NCBI RefSeq assembly: GCF_003852235.1
Contig: NZ_CP027732.1
Coordinates: forward strand, 3,472,001-3,536,000
From: Pseudomonas sp. R4-35-07
GTDB lineage: Bacteria > Pseudomonadota > Gammaproteobacteria > Pseudomonadales > Pseudomonadaceae
Length of the DNA: 64,000 nucleotides
Direction of reading: 5' to 3'
Program-made: the position numbers and the translations under genes
Shown here: positions 25,141 to 33,801 of the stretch, one piece after another
How positions within the stretch are numbered: position 1 is the stretch's first letter
Layout: each line of letters begins with the position of its first letter
The notes under the pieces: model-generated
What the model was told of the DNA's origin: nothing
Seen by the model: only the letters and a program-made list of their open reading frames with translations
The model's database searches: none

Positions 25141-26307
25141 ATGAATCCTGATATCCCTCTTCAACTTCTGGGCGGCATCACGGCACGGGAATTTCTGCGC
25201 GACTACTGGCAGAAAAAACCGCTGCTGATCCGCCAGGCCATCCCCGATTTCGAAAGCCCGATCGACGCCGACGAACTGGCCGGCCTGGCGCTGGAAGAGG
25301 AAGTCGAATCGCGCCTGGTGATCGAACACGGCGAGCGTCCGTGGGAACTGCGTCGCGGCCCGTTCGCCGAAGACGCTTTCAGCACCCTGCCCGAGCGCGA
25401 GTGGACCCTACTGGTGCAGGCGGTCGACCAGTTCGTGCCGGAAGTTGCCGAATTGCTCGAGCATTTCCGCTTCCTGCCAAGCTGGCGCATCGACGATGTG
25501 ATGATCAGCTTCGCCGCGCCGGGTGGCAGCGTCGGTCCGCACTTCGACAACTACGATGTGTTCCTGCTGCAAGCCCAGGGCAAGCGCAATTGGAAGATCG
25601 GCCAGATGTGCAGCTCTGAAAGCGCGCTGCTGCAGCACGCCGACCTGCGCATCCTCGCCGACTTCGAAGAAAGCGCCGAGTGGGTGCTCGAGCCGGGCGA
25701 CATGCTGTACCTGCCGCCGCGCCTGGCGCACTTCGGCATCGCCGAAGACGACTGCATGACTTACTCGGTGGGCTTTCGCGCCCCAAGCGCCGCCGAAGTG
25801 CTGACCCACTTCACCGACTTCCTCAGCCAGTACCTGACCGACGAAGAGCGCTACACCGACGCAGACGCCCAGCCGGTCAGCGACCCGCACCAGATCCAGA
25901 GCGACGCCCTGGACCGCCTCAAGAGCCTGCTGGCCGAGCACATGAGCGACGAGCGCATGCTGCTGACCTGGTTCGGCCAGTTCATGACTGAACCGCGCTA
26001 CCCGGAGCTGGTGGCGGGCGAAGAGTTGGGCGAGGACGATTTCATCAGCAGCCTGCAAGACGGCGCGATCCTGGTACGCAACCCGAGCGCGCGCCTGGCC
26101 TGGTCGGAAGTGGACGACGATGTGCTGCTGTTCGCCAGCGGCCAGAGCCGTTACCTGCCGGGCAAACTGCGCGAACTGTTGAAACTGGTGTGCTCGGCAG
26201 ACGCCCTGCACAACGAAAATCTGGGCGTTTGGCTGGCGGACGAAGACGGTCGCGACCTGCTGTGCGAACTGGTCAAGCAAGGCAGCCTGGGGTTTGCGGA
26301 TGAATAA
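25141..26307 (+). CDS. JmjC ribosomal protein oxygenase (RoxA/YcfD-like cupin)
   Basis: A 388-residue Fe(II)/2-oxoglutarate oxygenase similar to E. coli YcfD/RoxA, which hydroxylates an arginine of ribosomal protein L16. The iron triad is visible as HFD in GPHFDNYDVFLLQAQG (about 130) and the distal His in PPRLAHFGIAEDD. A C-terminal helical dimer and winged-helix part follows. Start MNPDIPLQLLGG at 25141 by homology. The end overlaps the GNAT start by 8 bases. L16 as substrate is inferred from the family. Confidence 0.88.
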   Translation: MNPDIPLQLLGGITAREFLRDYWQKKPLLIRQAIPDFESPIDADELAGLALEEEVESRLVIEHGERPWELRRGPFAEDAFSTLPEREWTLLVQAVDQFVPEVAELLEHFRFLPSWRIDDVMISFAAPGGSVGPHFDNYDVFLLQAQGKRNWKIGQMCSSESALLQHADLRILADFEESAEWVLEPGDMLYLPPRLAHFGIAEDDCMTYSVGFRAPSAAEVLTHFTDFLSQYLTDEERYTDADAQPVSDPHQIQSDALDRLKSLLAEHMSDERMLLTWFGQFMTEPRYPELVAGEELGEDDFISSLQDGAILVRNPSARLAWSEVDDDVLLFASGQSRYLPGKLRELLKLVCSADALHNENLGVWLADEDGRDLLCELVKQGSLGFADE

Positions 26308-26722
26308 GATTCACGTAAGTGTCGCGGACTGGCGAAAGGATATCGACGAGATTCGGCGCATTCGTGAAGCGGTATTTATCGCTGAACAATCGGTCCCACC
26401 TGAGCTGGAGTGGGACGCGGACGACGCCGGCGCAATGCATTTCCTGGCCTTCGAAGGCGACTTTCCGATTGGCACCGCTCGCTTGCTGCCCAGCGGCGAG
26501 ATCGGACGCGTATCGGTGCTCAAGGACTGGCGCGGGCTTAAAGTCGGCGACAAGCTGATGGAAGCGGTGATCGGCCAAGCCGAGAAGCGTGGCCAGACCC
26601 GGCAGTTCCTCAGTGCGCAGGTATACGCGGCGCCGTTTTATGAGCGGCTGGGTTTCAAGATCGTCAGCGATGAATTCCTTGAAGTCGGGATTCCGCATGT
26701 TGATATGGTGCGCGAGGGCTGA
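26300..26722 (+). CDS. GNAT-family N-acetyltransferase
   Basis: A 140-residue GNAT domain, ElaA/YjcF-like, with the core GTARLLPSGEIGRVSVLKDWRG and C-terminal AAPFYERLGFKIVSDEFLE. The ATG at 26300 overlaps the end of the oxygenase gene, so the two are coupled. The acetyl acceptor is unknown. Confidence 0.88.
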   Translation: MNKIHVSVADWRKDIDEIRRIREAVFIAEQSVPPELEWDADDAGAMHFLAFEGDFPIGTARLLPSGEIGRVSVLKDWRGLKVGDKLMEAVIGQAEKRGQTRQFLSAQVYAAPFYERLGFKIVSDEFLEVGIPHVDMVREG

Positions 26723-26739
26723 TTCCAGACCGCGTCGCT

Positions 26740-26827
26740 GCTATCGGGGGCAAGCCCCTCCCACACTTGACCGCATTCCAAAGGATGTACTCGGTCAAAA
26801 TGTGGGAGGGGGCTTGCCCCCGATAGC
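26740..26827. repeat. REP pair, tail-to-tail orientation
   Basis: GCTATCGGGGGCAAGCCCCTCCCAC (26740-26764; 25 bases, first arm) is followed after 37 bases by its inverse starting GTGGGAGGGGGCTTGCCCCC (26802-26827). The order of the arms is opposite to that at 8074 and 21170. The spacer between them also pairs partly (TTGACCG / CGGTCAA). Confidence 0.85.
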
Positions 26828-26844
26828 TATCCCAGCCACACCCC

Positions 26845-26871
26845 AAAATGCCCTGCCAGCCAGGGCATTTT
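26845..26871 (+). terminator. intrinsic terminator downstream of the GNAT gene
   Basis: An 11-bp perfect stem AAAATGCCCTG/CAGGGCATTTT with a 5-base loop lies after the REP pair. It can work in both directions. Confidence 0.8.
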
Positions 26872-26950
26872 GCCGTCTAGTATTCAACTTGCGACCCGCC
26901 GGGCCGACAAACTGGCACTATCCAGCCTTTGACTCGCAGAGATAACGGAC

Positions 26951-27688
26951 ATGTCCCTACGCACCCTGCTCACCGCCCTCCTCCTGGCCGCCAGCGCATC
27001 GGCCATAGCCGACACCGAAGTGGTCAACCTGAGCAACCGCACCAGCGCCGACCTGCTGCCCGTGGCGCAGAACTTCATCGGCAAGGACGGCACCGTGAGT
27101 GCCTATGGCAATCAACTGATCATTAACGCCGACCCCGGCAAGATCCAGGACCTGCGCACCCTGCTCTCTCAACTCGACACCCCCGCCAAACGCCTGCTGA
27201 TCACCGTCGACACCAACGAGAACAACCAGCAGAACAGCGGCGACAGCCAGACCCGCATCATCAGCTACGGCACTACCAGCCGCGACGGCGGCATCCAGCA
27301 GATCCAGGCCAGCGAAGGCGTACCCGCGCTGATCCAGGTCGGCCAGAGCGTACCGCTGACCACCACCCAGCAGGACAGCTACGGGCGCCTGCAGAACCAG
27401 ACCCAGTATCGCAACGTCACCCAGGGTTTTTACGTGACCGCCAGCGTCACCGGCGAGACCGTTCACCTCGCCATCAGTACCAACCGTGACCGCATGAGCC
27501 AGGAACGTCCCGATGTAGTGAACGTGCAAAGTACCGACACAAGCGTCAGCGGGCGCCTCGGTGAATGGATCTCCCTGGCCGGCGTCAACCGCGAAACCCA
27601 AGCCGACAAATCCTCTACAACCCGCAGCTACTCTACTCAGGGCCGCGATGACCTGACTTTGCGGGTCAAGGTCGACACGCTGAACTGA
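26951..27688 (+). CDS. small secretin N-domain protein, exported
   Basis: A 245-residue protein with signal peptide MSLRTLLTALLLAASASAIA, then a short N0/N1-type fold (VVNLSNRTSADLLPVAQNFI, then LINADPGKIQDLRTLLSQLD, which is the usual secretin N1 pattern) and a beta-rich segment resembling the start of a secretin barrel (QVGQSVPLTT, QGFYVTASVTG). The full secretin channel is absent, and no other type II, III or IV pilus genes lie nearby, so a secretion role is doubtful. It stands alone between the GNAT gene and aceA. Confidence 0.75.
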   Translation: MSLRTLLTALLLAASASAIADTEVVNLSNRTSADLLPVAQNFIGKDGTVSAYGNQLIINADPGKIQDLRTLLSQLDTPAKRLLITVDTNENNQQNSGDSQTRIISYGTTSRDGGIQQIQASEGVPALIQVGQSVPLTTTQQDSYGRLQNQTQYRNVTQGFYVTASVTGETVHLAISTNRDRMSQERPDVVNVQSTDTSVSGRLGEWISLAGVNRETQADKSSTTRSYSTQGRDDLTLRVKVDTLN

Positions 27689-27728
27689 AGCACCAAAAAC
27701 TGACCGTCGAGTCGTCCCGGAACAAATA

Positions 27729-27754
27729 TGTAGTGCCTGAAAAAAAGCACTACA
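27729..27754. promoter_or_regulatory. candidate operator upstream of aceA
   Basis: A perfect 8-base inverted repeat TGTAGTGC-N10-GCACTACA lies six bases before the aceA -35. The A-rich spacer makes a protein-binding site more likely than an RNA terminator. In Pseudomonas, aceA is controlled by the RpiR-family repressor RccR; I recall TGTAG-type half-sites for it but cannot verify this here. Confidence 0.55.
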
Positions 27755-27760
27755 AAACAT

Positions 27761-27789
27761 TTGACGCCCTCAAAAAGGCTGTGCATGAT
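27761..27789 (+). promoter_or_regulatory. candidate sigma-70 promoter for aceA
   Basis: TTGACG (27761-27766), a 17-base spacer and CATGAT (27784-27789) precede the aceA start by 76 bases. Confidence 0.5.
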
Positions 27790-27865
27790 GGCCTCGCTCC
27801 CGCTTATCAGGGGCCCTGGCAAGGGCCTTCGAACCCTACAAGACGCGACGACGAGGTTTATCTAC

Positions 27866-29191
27866 ATGGCACTGACACGTGAACAGCAAATTGCAGCCCT
27901 TGAGAAAGACTGGGCTGAAAACCCACGCTGGAAAGGCGTGACCCGCGCTTATTCCGCTGCTGACGTCGTCCGCCTGCGTGGCTCGGTCCAACCCGAGCAC
28001 ACCTTTGCAAAACTCGGCGCCGAGAAGCTGTGGAACCTGGTCACCCAAGGCGCCAAGCCGTCCTTCCGTCCCGACAAAGATTTCGTCAACTGCATGGGCG
28101 CCCTCACTGGCGGCCAGGCAGTGCAACAGGTAAAAGCCGGCATCCAGGCGATCTACCTGTCCGGCTGGCAAGTGGCAGCGGATAACAACTCCGCTGAATC
28201 CATGTACCCCGACCAATCGCTGTACCCGGTGGACTCGGTGCCAACCGTGGTCAAGCGCATCAACAACGCGTTCCGTCGCGCCGACCAGATCCAGTGGAAA
28301 GCCGGTAAAGGCCCGGGCGACGAAGGCTACATCGACTACTTCGCGCCGATTGTGGCTGACGCTGAAGCCGGTTTCGGTGGCGTACTCAACGCCTACGAGC
28401 TGATGAAGAGCATGATCGAGGCGGGCGCCGCCGGCGTGCACTTCGAAGACCAGCTTGCGTCAGTGAAGAAATGCGGCCACATGGGCGGCAAAGTACTGGT
28501 TCCGACCCAGGAAGCTGTACAGAAGCTGACCGCTGCCCGCCTGGCCGCTGACGTTGCCGGTACGCCGACCATCATCCTGGCGCGCACCGATGCCAACGCC
28601 GCCGACCTGCTGACCTCGGACTGCGACCCGTACGACCAGCCATTCGTCACCGGCGAACGCACCCAGGAAGGCTTCTACAAAGTACGCGCCGGTCTCGACC
28701 AGGCGATCGCTCGCGGCCTGGCCTACGCACCGTACGCCGACCTGATCTGGTGCGAAACCGCCAAGCCGGACCTGGACGAAGCACGCCGCTTCGCCGAAGC
28801 GATCAAGAAGGAATACCCGGATCAGCTGCTGTCCTACAACTGCTCGCCTTCCTTCAACTGGAAGAAGAACCTGGACGACGCGACCATCGCCAAGTTCCAG
28901 CGTGAACTGTCGGCCATGGGCTACAAGCACCAGTTCATCACCCTGGCCGGCATTCACAACATGTGGCACAGCATGTTCAACCTGGCGCACGACTACGCCC
29001 GCAACGACATGACCGCCTACGTGAAGCTGCAGGAGCAGGAGTTCGCTGACGCCGCCAAAGGCTACACGTTCGTGGCGCACCAGCAGGAAGTGGGCACCGG
29101 CTACTTCGACGACATGACCACCGTGATCCAGGGCGGCACCTCGTCCGTGACTGCGCTGACCGGTTCAACCGAAGAAGAGCAGTTCCACTGA
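27866..29191 (+). CDS. aceA: isocitrate lyase
   Basis: Splits isocitrate into glyoxylate and succinate at the head of the glyoxylate shunt, needed on acetate and fatty acids. The 441-residue protein has the catalytic KKCGHMGGK motif (Cys203) and the substrate residues in [10 protein letters not shown]. The length fits the short bacterial ICL type. The start [12 protein letters not shown] at 27866 has GAGG ten bases upstream; the frame to 27761 is non-homologous. It competes with Icd and Idh, encoded 13-16 kb upstream, for the same substrate. Confidence 0.97.
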   Translation: MALTREQQIAALEKDWAENPRWKGVTRAYSAADVVRLRGSVQPEHTFAKLGAEKLWNLVTQGAKPSFRPDKDFVNCMGALTGGQAVQQVKAGIQAIYLSGWQVAADNNSAESMYPDQSLYPVDSVPTVVKRINNAFRRADQIQWKAGKGPGDEGYIDYFAPIVADAEAGFGGVLNAYELMKSMIEAGAAGVHFEDQLASVKKCGHMGGKVLVPTQEAVQKLTAARLAADVAGTPTIILARTDANAADLLTSDCDPYDQPFVTGERTQEGFYKVRAGLDQAIARGLAYAPYADLIWCETAKPDLDEARRFAEAIKKEYPDQLLSYNCSPSFNWKKNLDDATIAKFQRELSAMGYKHQFITLAGIHNMWHSMFNLAHDYARNDMTAYVKLQEQEFADAAKGYTFVAHQQEVGTGYFDDMTTVIQGGTSSVTALTGSTEEEQFH

Positions 29192-29253
29192 GTGACTGAG
29201 TACCCGGCCACTGCGGCCCCAGGGAAGACCTAACCGCAGTGCCGCACAACATC

Positions 29254-29283
29254 ACGCCCCGACTGGTTCGGGGCGTTTTTTTT
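29254..29283 (+). terminator. intrinsic terminator of aceA
   Basis: Stem CGCCCCGA/TCGGGGCG, 5-base loop, then eight T. Confidence 0.92.
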
Positions 29284-29308
29284 GTTTCAGTCACACCCAA
29301 AATCAAAT

Positions 29309-29379
29309 GTGGGAGGGGGCTTGCTCCCGATTGCTGAGTGTCAGTCAGCACATCTGTTGCTGATCCACCGCCATCGGGG
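29309..29379. repeat. left part of a split REP doublet
   Basis: GTGGGAGGGGGCTTGCTCCCG starts a normal REP doublet, but the right arm is cut after GCCATCGGGG (29370-29379), where the element at 29380 begins. The missing tail resumes at 29883. Confidence 0.88.
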
Positions 29380-29502
29380 CATAGGTATCTACACAACTTT
29401 GTAGCAGCCTACGGTAACCACGATGCGAAGCGAGTCGCTCTTGATCTTGCTCTTGCTCTTGATCTTAAGCGCCCCGTTAAACCACGCTGGCCGCAATTCG
29501 AT

Positions 29503-29588
29503 AGTGATTTGGGGGGTAAACCGGCAGGGATGCCGGTTTAGCCGCCCCGCGCCATGGATGGCGCGTGGCGGCGGCCCCCCAAATCACT
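29503..29588. other. three-way-junction secondary structure inside the element
   Basis: An outer 14-bp perfect stem AGTGATTTGGGGGG/CCCCCCAAATCACT encloses two hairpins: TAAACCGGCA/TGCCGGTTTA with loop GGGA (29517-29540), and GCCGCC-C-CGCGCC/GGCGCG-T-GGCGGC with loop ATGGAT (29541-29572). Only two bases (29573-29574) are unpaired at the junction. Confidence 0.8.
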
Positions 29589-29767
29589 GTCGGATTACGG
29601 GCACACCGAGCCTAGGCGAGGTGCCGAGTGGTGGGGCAAGAGCCCTTTGGTTACTTTGGGGCTCTTTTCCAAAGTGACCCGCCGTCAGGGCGGAACCCTA
29701 AGCCGCCGTTACCGCAGCAACGGATATGTACTCGCTCTGATCCAACATCCTGGTCGGCCCTGAGGCC

Positions 29768-29793
29768 GCCATCGGGAGCAAGCCCCCTCCCAC
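29768..29793. repeat. single REP arm inside the element
   Basis: CCATCGGGAGCAAGCCCCCTCCCAC-type half REP (26 bases) without a partner in the element. Confidence 0.75.
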
Positions 29794-29882
29794 ATTTTGG
29801 TCGCGGGGCGTCAGTTAGAGAGGCTTCGGCTCTTGGGCCGCCACAGGTTCAGGACCACGCCAAAGTTGTGTAGATACCTATG

Positions 29883-29908
29883 GCCATCGGGGGCAAGCCC
29901 CCTCCCAC
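29883..29908. repeat. right part of the split REP doublet
   Basis: Begins with the second copy of GCCATCGGGG and continues GCAAGCCCCCTCCCAC, restoring the arm interrupted at 29379. Confidence 0.88.
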
Positions 29909-30075
29909 ATTGGAATGCGATGAGCCTGAAGATTTTGTGCAAAACCTTGATCCAGAGCGCTATTCGCTGCAGATAAATCGGTTACAAAATCCGTTCCATC
30001 AACCGGCGACAATCACACAAGTAACGGCAACTTCCCCCGCCACACGAGAAACATTCGCTTAAACCCTGCGCAAAC

Positions 30076-30094
30076 AATATTCATTATCATTTAA
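30076..30094. promoter_or_regulatory. weak Fur-box-like sequence upstream of nuo
   Basis: AATATTCATTATCATTTAA matches 12 of 19 positions of the classic Fur box. It lies about 150 bases before the predicted nuo -10. Low confidence. Confidence 0.25.
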
Positions 30095-30227
30095 ACCATG
30101 AAAACTTTCTTACCGGTCAAACAAAACGCAATTGTTCAAAAGCCGGCTAATGCCCATGCTGCAAGGGCTACAGCCCCACAACGGTGCACTATGTGCTTAT
30201 TCCATCGAATAATTTCGCCACAGGAAT

Positions 30228-30256
30228 TTTACTTGCCCGGTGTTTAGCCATAAAAT
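30228..30256 (+). promoter_or_regulatory. candidate sigma-70 promoter of the nuo operon
   Basis: TTTACT (30228-30233), a 17-base spacer and TAAAAT (30251-30256) lie 91 bases before nuoA. The leader contains two hairpins: GCAGTG/CACTGC (30271-30293) and CAGAGA/TCTCTG (30313-30331), the second ending just before the AAGGA ribosome site. Confidence 0.5.
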
Positions 30257-30346
30257 CACCGCGATTGATTGCAGTGCGACATATCGTCACTGCATCGTTA
30301 CTTTTTCGAGCTCAGAGACCTTTGCTCTCTGTTAAGGATTTCCAGC

Positions 30347-30760
30347 ATGACCGACGCGACAGGACTCATGGCCCACAACTGGGGCTTTGCCATTTTCCTC
30401 CTCGGTGTTGTAGGCCTTTGCGCTTTCATGCTCGGCGTCTCCAGCCTCCTCGGGTCAAAAGCCTGGGGCCGCAGCAAAAACGAACCGTTCGAGTCCGGCA
30501 TGCTACCTACAGGTGGCGCCCGCTTGCGGCTCTCAGCCAAATTCTATCTGGTCGCGATGCTCTTCGTGATCTTCGATATCGAAGCCCTCTTTCTCTTTGC
30601 CTGGTCTGTGTCCGTTCGCGAAAGCGGCTGGACCGGATTCGTCGAAGCTCTCGTTTTCATAGCAATTCTGTTGGCAGGTCTTGTCTACCTGTTCCGAGTG
30701 GGCGCCCTTGACTGGGCTCCGGAAGCTCGTCGCAAGCGGCAAGCGAAGCTGAAACAATGA
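30347..30760 (+). CDS. nuoA: NADH-quinone oxidoreductase subunit A
   Basis: A 137-residue membrane subunit of complex I with three transmembrane helices. Marks: [18 protein letters not shown] loop near the quinone site and [20 protein letters not shown] in helix 2. The ATG at 30347 follows AAGGA; the frame upstream to 30269 is not homologous. It opens the nuoA-N operon and nuoB starts 10 bases after it ends. Confidence 0.97.
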   Translation: MTDATGLMAHNWGFAIFLLGVVGLCAFMLGVSSLLGSKAWGRSKNEPFESGMLPTGGARLRLSAKFYLVAMLFVIFDIEALFLFAWSVSVRESGWTGFVEALVFIAILLAGLVYLFRVGALDWAPEARRKRQAKLKQ

Positions 30761-30770
30761 GGCTTTGGCG

Positions 30771-31445
30771 ATGCAATACAATCTCACCAGGATCGACCCG
30801 GATGCTCCTAACGAGCAGTACCCCATCGGCGAACGGGAAACCGTTTCCGACCCGTTAGAAGACCAAGTCCACAAGAACATCTACATGGGCAAGCTGGAAG
30901 ACGTGCTGAGTGGCGCGGTCAACTGGGGGCGTAAAAACTCCCTGTGGCCGTACAACTTCGGCCTTTCGTGCTGCTACGTGGAAATGACCACCGCCTTCAC
31001 GGCGCCCCACGACATCGCGCGCTTTGGCGCCGAAGTCATCCGGGCCTCGCCGCGCCAGGCGGATTTCATGGTTATCGCCGGTACCTGCTTTATCAAGATG
31101 GCGCCGATCATCCAGCGTCTCTATGAGCAAATGCTCGAACCCAAATGGGTAATCTCCATGGGCTCGTGCGCCAACTCCGGTGGCATGTACGACATCTACT
31201 CGGTCGTTCAAGGGGTGGACAAGTTCCTGCCCGTGGACGTCTACGTGCCTGGCTGCCCGCCCCGCCCCGAAGCTTTCCTGCAAGGCTTGATGCTGTTGCA
31301 GGAATCGATTGGCAAGGAGCGTCGCCCGCTGTCCTGGGTCGTCGGTGATCAAGGCGTGTACCGCGCCGAGATGCCGTCCCAAAAGGAACAGCGCCGCGAA
31401 CAGCGAATCGCAGTCACCAACCTGCGCAGCCCCGACGAAGTCTGA
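30771..31445 (+). CDS. nuoB: NADH-quinone oxidoreductase subunit B
   Basis: A 224-residue peripheral subunit carrying iron-sulfur cluster N2, the last electron donor to quinone. Ligands are in [17 protein letters not shown] and VPGCPPRPE. The ATG at 30771 ([10 protein letters not shown]) is preferred to the in-frame TTG at 30765 and has TGAGG upstream. A 71-base gap separates it from nuoCD. Confidence 0.97.
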   Translation: MQYNLTRIDPDAPNEQYPIGERETVSDPLEDQVHKNIYMGKLEDVLSGAVNWGRKNSLWPYNFGLSCCYVEMTTAFTAPHDIARFGAEVIRASPRQADFMVIAGTCFIKMAPIIQRLYEQMLEPKWVISMGSCANSGGMYDIYSVVQGVDKFLPVDVYVPGCPPRPEAFLQGLMLLQESIGKERRPLSWVVGDQGVYRAEMPSQKEQRREQRIAVTNLRSPDEV

Positions 31446-31516
31446 TCCAGCCCGCTTCTTTTATAGAACGAAAACCTGGCTTCATTCTTTACGTTGACCG
31501 AAAGCGATAAAAAACC

Positions 31517-33301
31517 ATGACTACAGGCAGTGCTCTGTACATCCCGCCTTATAAGGCAGACGACCAGGATGTGGTCGTCGAACTCAATAACCGTTTTGGC
31601 CCTGACGCCTTCACCGCCCAGGCCACACGCACCGGTATGCCGGTGCTGTGGGTGGCGCGTGCCAGGCTTGTCGAAGTCCTGAGCTTCCTGCGCAACCTGC
31701 CCAAGCCGTACGTCATGCTCTATGACCTGCATGGCGTGGACGAGCGTCTGCGCACCAAGCGCCAAGGCCTGCCGAGCGGCGCCGATTTCACCGTGTTCTA
31801 CCACTTGATGTCGCTGGAACGTAACAGCGACGTGATGATCAAGGTCGCCCTGAGCGAGAGCGACCTGAGCGTGCCGACCGTGACCGGGATCTGGCCGAAC
31901 GCCAGCTGGTACGAGCGTGAAGTCTGGGACATGTTCGGTATCGACTTCCCGGGCCACCCGCACCTGACGCGCATCATGATGCCGCCGACCTGGGAAGGTC
32001 ACCCGCTGCGCAAGGACTACCCTGCCCGCGCCACTGAATTCGACCCGTTCAGCCTGACCCTCGCCAAGCAGCAGCTTGAAGAAGAGGCCGCGCGCTTCCG
32101 TCCGGAAGACTGGGGCATGAAGCGTTCCGGCACCAACGAGGACTACATGTTCCTCAACCTGGGCCCGAACCACCCTTCGGCCCACGGTGCCTTCCGTATC
32201 ATCCTGCAACTGGACGGCGAAGAAATCGTCGATTGCGTCCCGGACATCGGCTACCACCATCGTGGTGCCGAGAAGATGGCCGAGCGCCAGTCGTGGCACA
32301 GCTTCATCCCCTACACCGACCGTATCGACTACCTCGGCGGCGTGATGAACAACCTGCCGTACGTGCTCTCGGTGGAGAAGCTGGCCGGCATCAAGGTACC
32401 GGACCGCGTCGACACCATCCGCATCATGATGGCCGAGTTCTTCCGCATCACCAGCCATTTGCTGTTCCTGGGTACCTATATCCAGGACGTCGGCGCCATG
32501 ACCCCGGTGTTCTTTACCTTCACCGACCGTCAGCGTGCCTACAAGGTCATCGAAGCCGTCACCGGTTTCCGCCTGCATCCGGCCTGGTACCGCATCGGCG
32601 GTGTGGCCCACGACCTGCCGAACGGCTGGGAGCGCCTGGTCAAGGAATTCATCGACTGGATGCCCAAGCGCCTGGACGAATACCAGAAGGCCGCCCTGGA
32701 TAACAGCATCCTCAAGGGCCGTACCATCGGTGTGGCCCAGTACAACACCAAAGAGGCCCTGGAATGGGGCGTCACCGGTGCCGGCTTGCGCTCCACCGGT
32801 TGCGATTTCGACCTGCGCAAGGCGCGCCCGTATTCGGGCTACCAGAACTTCGAATTCGAAATTCCGACTGCCGCGAATGGCGATGCCTACGACCGTTGCA
32901 TCGTGCGCGTCGAAGAAATGCGCCAGAGCCTGAAGATCATCGAGCAGTGCATGCGCAACATGCCGGCCGGCCCGTACAAGGCGGATCACCCGCTGACCAC
33001 GCCGCCGCCCAAAGAGCGCACGCTGCAGCACATCGAAACCCTGATCACGCACTTCCTGCAAGTCTCGTGGGGCCCGGTGATGCCGGCCAACGAGTCCTTC
33101 CAGATGATTGAAGCGACCAAGGGCATCAACAGTTATTACCTGACGAGCGATGGCGGCACCATGAGCTACCGCACCCGGATTCGCACCCCAAGCTTCCCGC
33201 ACTTGCAGCAGATCCCTTCGGTGATCAAAGGCGAGATGGTCGCGGACTTGATTGCGTACCTGGGTAGTATCGATTTCGTTATGGCCGACGTGGACCGCTA
33301 A
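31517..33301 (+). CDS. nuoC: NADH-quinone oxidoreductase fused subunits C and D
   Basis: A 594-residue NuoCD fusion typical of gammaproteobacteria. The NuoC part is about 1-190 ([23 protein letters not shown], key residues [10 protein letters not shown]), and the 49-kDa-like NuoD part about 205-594 ([15 protein letters not shown], then [14 protein letters not shown] and the C-terminal [15 protein letters not shown]). It forms part of the quinone-binding cavity with NuoB. nuoE begins 2 bases after the stop. Confidence 0.97.
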   Translation: MTTGSALYIPPYKADDQDVVVELNNRFGPDAFTAQATRTGMPVLWVARARLVEVLSFLRNLPKPYVMLYDLHGVDERLRTKRQGLPSGADFTVFYHLMSLERNSDVMIKVALSESDLSVPTVTGIWPNASWYEREVWDMFGIDFPGHPHLTRIMMPPTWEGHPLRKDYPARATEFDPFSLTLAKQQLEEEAARFRPEDWGMKRSGTNEDYMFLNLGPNHPSAHGAFRIILQLDGEEIVDCVPDIGYHHRGAEKMAERQSWHSFIPYTDRIDYLGGVMNNLPYVLSVEKLAGIKVPDRVDTIRIMMAEFFRITSHLLFLGTYIQDVGAMTPVFFTFTDRQRAYKVIEAVTGFRLHPAWYRIGGVAHDLPNGWERLVKEFIDWMPKRLDEYQKAALDNSILKGRTIGVAQYNTKEALEWGVTGAGLRSTGCDFDLRKARPYSGYQNFEFEIPTAANGDAYDRCIVRVEEMRQSLKIIEQCMRNMPAGPYKADHPLTTPPPKERTLQHIETLITHFLQVSWGPVMPANESFQMIEATKGINSYYLTSDGGTMSYRTRIRTPSFPHLQQIPSVIKGEMVADLIAYLGSIDFVMADVDR

Positions 33302-33303
33302 GC

Positions 33304-33801
33304 ATGAACAGCACGCTTATCCAGACAGACCGTTTCACCTTGAGTGAAACCGAGCGCTCGGCCATCGAGCACGAGCTGCATCACTACGAAGACCCGCGCG
33401 CGGCGTCGATCGAAGCCTTGAAGATCGTCCAGAAGGAGCGTGGCTGGGTGCCGGACGGCGCCCTCTACGCCATCGGCGAGATCCTCGGCATCCCCGCCAG
33501 CGACGTTGAAGGGGTGGCGACGTTCTACAGCCAGATCTTCCGCCAGCCGGTCGGCCGCCACATCATTCGCGTGTGCGACAGCATGGTGTGCTACATCGGT
33601 GGCCACGAGTCCGTGGTCAGCGAAATCCAGGCCAAGCTGGGCATCGGCCTGGGCCAGACCACCGCCGACGGCCGCTTCACGCTGCTGCCGGTGTGCTGCC
33701 TGGGCAACTGCGACAAGGCGCCGGCGTTGATGATCGACGACGACACATTCGGTGACGTGCAGCCTGCTGGCGTGACCCAATTGCTCGAGGGCTACCCATG
33801 A
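33304..33801 (+). CDS. nuoE: NADH-quinone oxidoreductase subunit E
   Basis: A 165-residue thioredoxin-like [2Fe-2S] subunit (cluster N1a) of the NADH-input module. Cysteine ligands are seen in [11 protein letters not shown] and [11 protein letters not shown]. The stop overlaps the nuoF start by 4 bases. Confidence 0.96.
   Translation: MNSTLIQTDRFTLSETERSAIEHELHHYEDPRAASIEALKIVQKERGWVPDGALYAIGEILGIPASDVEGVATFYSQIFRQPVGRHIIRVCDSMVCYIGGHESVVSEIQAKLGIGLGQTTADGRFTLLPVCCLGNCDKAPALMIDDDTFGDVQPAGVTQLLEGYP

Larger units (their letters stand above)
29380..29882. mobile_element. 503-bp MITE-like element inserted in a REP doublet
   Basis: Perfect 22-bp terminal inverted repeats: CATAGGTATCTACACAACTT beginning at 29380 (22 bases, to 29401) and its exact inverse at 29861-29882. 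The element is flanked by a 10-bp direct repeat GCCATCGGGG (29370-29379 and 29883-29892), as expected for a target-site duplication. It encodes no transposase. Inside are a three-way-junction structure (29503-29588), further hairpins, and a lone REP arm (29768-29793). I recall closely similar sequence as a repeat in fluorescens-group genomes, not verified. Confidence 0.75.

Noticed and set aside
29423..30062. Several 60-84-residue frames in the aceA-nuoA gap
   Set aside because: They run across REP arms, the inverted ends and the three-way junction, so repeat structure explains the sequence better.
31349..33202. 617-residue open frame antisense to nuoCD
   Set aside because: Shadow of a certain gene; no homology recognised.
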